A stretch of DNA of 64,000 bases from Azadirachta indica (taxonomy: Eukaryota > Streptophyta > Magnoliopsida > Sapindales > Meliaceae): positions 21,647,368 through 21,711,367 of the forward strand of contig CM040453.1 of assembly GCA_022749755.1 (NCBI GenBank). Direction: 5' to 3'. This document shows, piece after piece, positions 58,970-64,000 of the stretch; the stretch's first letter is position 1; each line of letters begins with the position of its first letter. The notes beneath the pieces were generated by a model that saw nothing but the letters and a program-made list of their open reading frames with translations, was not told where the DNA came from and did no database searches. The position numbers and the translations under genes are program-made.

Positions 58970-61752
58970 TACTAGAAAAATGACCGTTATTGATGTCGAA
59001 TTAGTATCGATGATATGCTATATTAATACACTTTCTAGGTAACATAGTAGCCCTAACCAACTATCCCTGACACCAAATAGAGTATCATGGCAAGAGTATC
59101 AATATCTAGTGTGCCCAATGTATTAATAGCGTATTGAGACTATGGTGTTAGAATTTTTATGTTACCAAAAAGGTATCTATAATTTCTTATTTGTTCATAT
59201 TAGATTAGTATCAATGAATGTTTCATATATTAAAAAAATAAATTAATTTTTTTTGCTAATAATAATGCCCCTCTTTACTTTCCAAATGTTGAATTTACTA
59301 AAACTATTAGCAATATGGTAACAAAAATTGACTTAAAACATAAATATTATAAATTGAACACTGAAAATTTTCTATAATTTATGTCACAATTCAATAACAT
59401 TCATATATTCATCTCCCATTTAATTCTAAATCTAAAAATAATTCTAAGTCTAAAAAAAAAAATTAACTTTTGTGTACAAAGGTAGGTACAAGTTAAACAT
59501 TATGTGTATAATTAAAGTATAAGCAAAAGTAGAAGTATTGACCAATTTTGGGCAAACAGAAGCAAAACACAAGTATATAGATTTCCAATCAAGCAATCTC
59601 AACATTCCTTCAATCCAGGACAAAAAGCAAGCATCAAATTCATTGAATTGATCAAAATAACTTAACAATTTTCCTTCAATATGATATAATAAATTTGACA
59701 TTTAACTTGGATATTCATCCTTTAATCCTACTATGTTGTTGTAAGTTAAACTCTAAGTGTTAGCCATCTCTTTAAAACTTGCATGTAGTACATTTAAGAA
59801 GATCCAATTTTAACGCATAAATGTTGATAAATAAATATGATCATGACCAAAGCACGGGATGATAGTAGTTTGGTGCAAGAGAGAAGGCAATATTCATTTG
59901 AAAGTAAATAGAAATACATGTATATTATACTAAAAAACATGTCACATAATTATGAAAATAAATATTCTCGAGCCTACAATATATCAAATAAGAAAATAAT
60001 GTTCATTTCAACAAATAAATGAATTAAGAAATTCCTAAAATTATAGTAAACTATATGTTTAGTAGATATAGTGTGGCATGACATAGGGTTAAGAAATAAA
60101 CACATTATGGTATTCAAATACATAACTATACACTCTGGATACACATAGATTTAACTTCAATATTAAAAAATGATATATTGTTTAATATCTAAAAAACCAA
60201 ACAATTGAGGATTAATAAAATAAACAAAACATAATCAATTTATAAAAGTGAATTAAAACATTGAATCAAATCAAAATTTTGCCACTATATCAAAAAATGT
60301 AAAGGATATTTAGCAAGTATAAAAAATTGGAATCATATTTATATTTGTTCTGCAAATGATATTTGGTGTCTGATATGGGTACATGCACCAGAACCACAAC
60401 CTGAAAAAGAATGTAGCGATATAGCATAGGTAGCCAAGTAGAGTAAGTTACTTGATTATGATTTTTTGGAGTCAACAAAGGCTCTAAAGTAAAGGTTTGC
60501 TTGTCAATCTTAACTACGTTAATGCATTATAGATTTACAAGACAATAATAAGGACACCTAATCATTAGAAGGGTAATTAACATCAACTTTTCAAGAAACA
60601 GCCATTTGAAAACTGCTCTTAGACCGAAAAAATCTTTAACTCTTTGGTAAATTCATATTTCTTTTAGTGGTAAATAATCCAACTAAAATAGTTAAGCTTG
60701 AAATCTTATCACTTAAACTCCTATGTCATAAGAACATTGTTGTATGGTAACAGACCAAAGTTAGTGCAGTATAGTAGCTTTACTTGTCAAAATTAGAGAA
60801 ATAAAAATTTTCATATGTAAAAAATGAAAATAGTTGAGTTTATAACATTTCAATTTACAAAAATACAACTCACACTTTTACAACAGATGTTTTAGTTTCT
60901 TGCATGATTTTTTACAAGGATATATCATTCACTTTACATCAAAAGATTTGGGGATATATACTTAACAATGAATTATCTAAGAGTTTTAGTAATCATGATA
61001 AATTAAACAAAAGAAATTCATGCGTTGCAAAGATTTGAGAGATCCTAAAAGCAAGTTGTAGTAACCAATCATCATTTGCATATATGTTAACAACATGATA
61101 AGAATTTAAGTAACTATAATAATGAACTAATCCATATCTTTGCCAAACTCTCAAGAAGACTGGCTAAGCTTATACATGATAATACTATATTCCTAAACCA
61201 ACAAGATCGGCCAATTTATTTTTGTATAAAAGTTATATTTGTGTTAAACTTTCTATCCTCAACTGAATACATTATCCTAAAAAATTAATTTAAAAAAAAA
61301 TTAATAGAAGTGTACAGAACAACCATACATATTAAAGTAATTGAAATGCAAATGTTTCGTTTAAAGTTATTATTAAGATGCTCTACCACCAAGCTCTAAT
61401 CATAATAAGCAAACCTCCATTCGTGATGAGCAAGTAATTTTTTAGAGAAGCGATAATTAAATTATATTTTTTAGGAAAAAAGCAACACAATGTCGTTGCC
61501 TATTTCTTTTAATTTAAAAAATTTTAATTTATGTAAAAACAACATCGTTTGACTGTTAAAATTATGGCCAAAATGAATTCATTTTGGTTGGTGATACTAT
61601 AGTCTCAAACAATCTTATTATTCATTGTTCAATATCAATGATTCCTATTATAGTTCTATCATTCGGGAGAAAAAACCACTTTTGTCCATCAGCCTTGATA
61701 CTTTCTTAAACGTATCGAGAGTCTGGTATCAGTAATACCCATTTTTTTAGTG
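58970..61752. mobile_element. CACTA-like DNA element, right arm
   Basis: Mirror of 26,639-29,423, from TACTAGAAAAATGACC to CATTTTTTTAGTG. A T/A homopolymer near 59,450 differs in length from the left arm. Confidence 0.45.
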
Positions 61753-61754
61753 GT

Positions 61755-61911
61755 GACACAAAGAACAACAAATGATAATGACAAGGTTGCTATAATATAA
61801 CCCGAAGTTCAAATCTCTCTTTGGCGAATTAAATTATGGACCCGAAGCAAGGAAAGCTGCCACATTGAGGCCCTAAGTGCTATGCCACTAAAGCTCTTGT
61901 TAGCTGTGCAT
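61755..61911 (-). repeat. Second SINE-like sequence, right arm
   Basis: Mirror of 26,480-26,636 with the same box A- and box B-like motifs on the minus strand. Confidence 0.35.
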
Positions 61912-62097
61912 ATTTAAGAATGACAAATGCTATCATCTATATAGATCATGATGGAATAGAAGAAGATCCAAATTATCGAAAGCCTTTATATCTTGCAGCA
62001 AAATCAACGGCACACTAATTAGGTGAGCTTTGCTAGATTTGGGGTTTTCAATCAACATAATACCTTGAGCTATGTTAAAAATAGCAAAGATCCTGCT

Positions 62098-62438
62098 CAA
62101 ATACATCATTGGGGCTAGAGGTACAAGCCTAGCCTAGCCTGACCCATAAACAATAATGGCCTAACCCAACATAACACGATGCTCTGGCCGGGTTAAGCCA
62201 AGGTTTCAAGCCTATAGGCCAAGCTTGGCATGAGCACGTGACGGACTGTGTTGACCCAACATAACCCGTAGGCCAGTGTTGGGCTAGACTTAATTGGTTT
62301 AGAGTTAGGACCTAAGTTGACCTAACCCTATGTTGACGAACATTGACCCTCACTAAAAAAAATTATTACAATTAATGAGGGTTGAAATCAAGACTTCAAA
62401 AAACCAAAAACAATCTTACCACTAGGCTAACTATACTT
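62098..62438 (-). repeat. tRNA-derived SINE-like sequence, right arm
   Basis: Mirror of 25,950-26,290; the box A-like motif is in reverse complement near 62,412-62,429 (TCTTACCACTAGGCTAAC). Confidence 0.42.
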
Positions 62439-64000
62439 ACTTTCTAAATATGTAAATAAAATATGTTTAACAAAGTATTTCAAATTTAATATATTATTAA
62501 AAATATTATTTTTAAATTTTTATTATTGATATAAAATAATTGTATAATCTATCTATAATTTTAGCTTTAATTATAGTTTAATACTATATTTTTAAATTTT
62601 AATAAAATGAATTTCATTGGAAATAAATTACTTTCTTGTAAAAATTAATTTTAAAAAGTTTTAAAAAATATTTGATTTTTACACAGTTATTATTATTTAA
62701 CATTAAGTCAATAATTTAAAATATATATTTATAATTAAATCTGAATTATATATATATATATTATAATATAAAATTCTCAAAAATAAAGATTATATTGAAA
62801 AATCTCAAGTATCATAAAATCTTATTTAAGTATTAAATTTATTGATTTGATTACATATTTAAAATACTGAACAAAAATTAGCTCCTATAATTATCAGTTT
62901 TTAATTATTATTAAAAAATATATTATCAATCGTATAGAATCAATTAAACTCAAAGTAAAGGCTCCCTCTGAAAGTTTGAGCAAATGCAATCAATTTGAAG
63001 AATGTGAGAATATGGGATTAAGCAAAAACAAAAATTCTCCTTTGTTTTAAGAGTGCACGCAATGAGATATTTAGATCAATATAACCTATGCACAAATTAA
63101 AATGCACTCATCATGTGAAATTAATACAACATATAAAAATAGAATACATTTCTCCCCATGTATATTGTATATCAAGATAGGCATTTCCCCTTCTGCATCA
63201 TAATAAACCTTTAAATGATTTCAAAACAATTCAAGCAAGTGAAAATGCATGCTAAGATGACATTTCTCTAGGAGAAAAACCTTTGATCATTTAGGTTTGT
63301 GAGCTTGCTTCTATTGATTTTCCAATGATTCATCCTCTTTTAGAGCTTCTTTTCTGCTTTCCTTGATGGACTTCTAATATAAGGGTAGAAAGCCTTCAAT
63401 TTTTGATCGAGCACACTAAGCAATTTGGTAGACTGAATCCTCATGACTTTGGTTCATCTTAGTTGCCCTATTTCTACTTTGTTTTTTGACCAGTTGTAAT
63501 TCATGGAGTCATATCTTTCTATAGAGATGTCTAAATTGCATACCATAAAATTCTACAAATTCTTAACTTCTGAAGCTTTCGATCCATATGCAATGTGCAC
63601 CATTTTTAATCACCATATTCATCCTAGAAAAATTGGATTTTGTAAAATTCTATACAAACTAGACATCTACAGCTTTCTATCTATATGTTATTTTTCCTAT
63701 AGAACAATACCAATCAATCTTAGAAGTGCCTGTAAATTGGCTACTAGTTTCTCAAAATGTGAAAGCAGCCATCTTCACTTCCTAATGCTAAACCATCCAT
63801 CATTGATTATAGATAATTTAATATTTGGCTTAAATGAAGTTGAAGTATTAATCATAAAGTAATCAAACTTCATTTCAAAGCCATTTTGACGTGATAAACG
63901 AATGCATGCATTGAATTAAAATACAAAGCATATATCATGCAAATCAAACAATGACAAACATTTAAATAAATAGGGGTGTTTTGCACAAATTAATCAAATC
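62439..64000. other. AT-rich DNA and probable copia D 3' region, right arm
   Basis: Mirror of 24,387-25,949. The purine tracts of the presumed Sirevirus 3' region appear in reverse near 62,962, 63,155 and 63,185. The plus-strand frame 63503-63862 is 119 codons here but 87 on the left, because of a four-base difference (TTTC) near 63,752. I do not recognise its product and treat it as chance. Confidence 0.4.

Larger units (their letters stand above)
45368..64000. repeat. Right arm of giant inverted repeat
   Basis: Reverse complement of 24,387-43,040 with net indels of about 21 bases over 18.6 kb. It runs to the window end without losing collinearity, so its outer end is not seen. Confidence 0.96.

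Noticed and set aside
1..64000. CRISPR array, bacterial operon, phage or plasmid features
   Set aside because: No spaced short repeats or ribosome-binding pattern; introns, LRR genes and plant retroelements show a plant nuclear genome.

Overview
This is a stretch of a dicot plant nuclear genome, with no bacterial signals. It is AT-rich, packed with decayed LTR retrotransposons and DNA transposons, and carries intron-containing relics of three plant gene families: a CC-NBS-LRR resistance gene of the At4g27190/RPS2-like type, a CYP85-clan cytochrome P450 (CYP88/CYP729, ent-kaurenoic-acid-oxidase-like), and the last exon of an NRT1/PTR-family (NPF) transporter. The LRR and P450 sequences remind me of Citrus and its relatives, but that is an impression and not a determination. 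I see no gene in the window that is convincingly intact.

Layout. 1-5.7 kb: a 5'-truncated NBS-LRR gene with at least five exons, broken by two frameshifts and a stop codon. 6.2-7.4 kb: a much more decayed second NBS-LRR copy. 7.4-11.3 kb: AT-rich DNA with a MITE-like element and a small non-autonomous LTR retrotransposon. 11.9-19.6 kb: copy 1 of a duplicated block (P450 pseudogene plus NPF tail), split by a Ty1-copia element. 20.1-25.4 kb: a hAT transposase relic cut by a Sirevirus-like copia element. 24.4-43.0 kb: left arm of a giant inverted repeat (SINE-like sequences, a CACTA-like element, a Ty3-gypsy gag relic, a MITE, copy 2 of the P450/NPF block, and nested copia elements). 43.0-45.27 kb: the rest of a copia element, present only on the left. 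45,268-45,367: a run of exactly 100 N. 45.37-64.0 kb: right arm, the left arm in reverse order and orientation, running off the window end.

The dominating signal is this inverted repeat of about 18.6 kb per arm around the N run. The mirror sum of paired features stays between 88,387 and 88,408 along the whole length, and roughly 810 paired codons outside the central copia element are identical. Inside that element the arms differ at about 2 percent, with the change of rate falling at the LTR edge. Together with the 100-N gap placed inside a repeat, this suggests two allelic or duplicate contigs scaffolded head to head, although a real palindrome cannot be excluded from sequence alone.

The genes do not form a working pathway. 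The region reads as a resistance-gene/P450 neighbourhood in decay, with transposons inserted in layers that allow a relative timeline: P450/NPF block duplication, then copia insertions, then the MITE in an LTR, and last the arm duplication or haplotype split.
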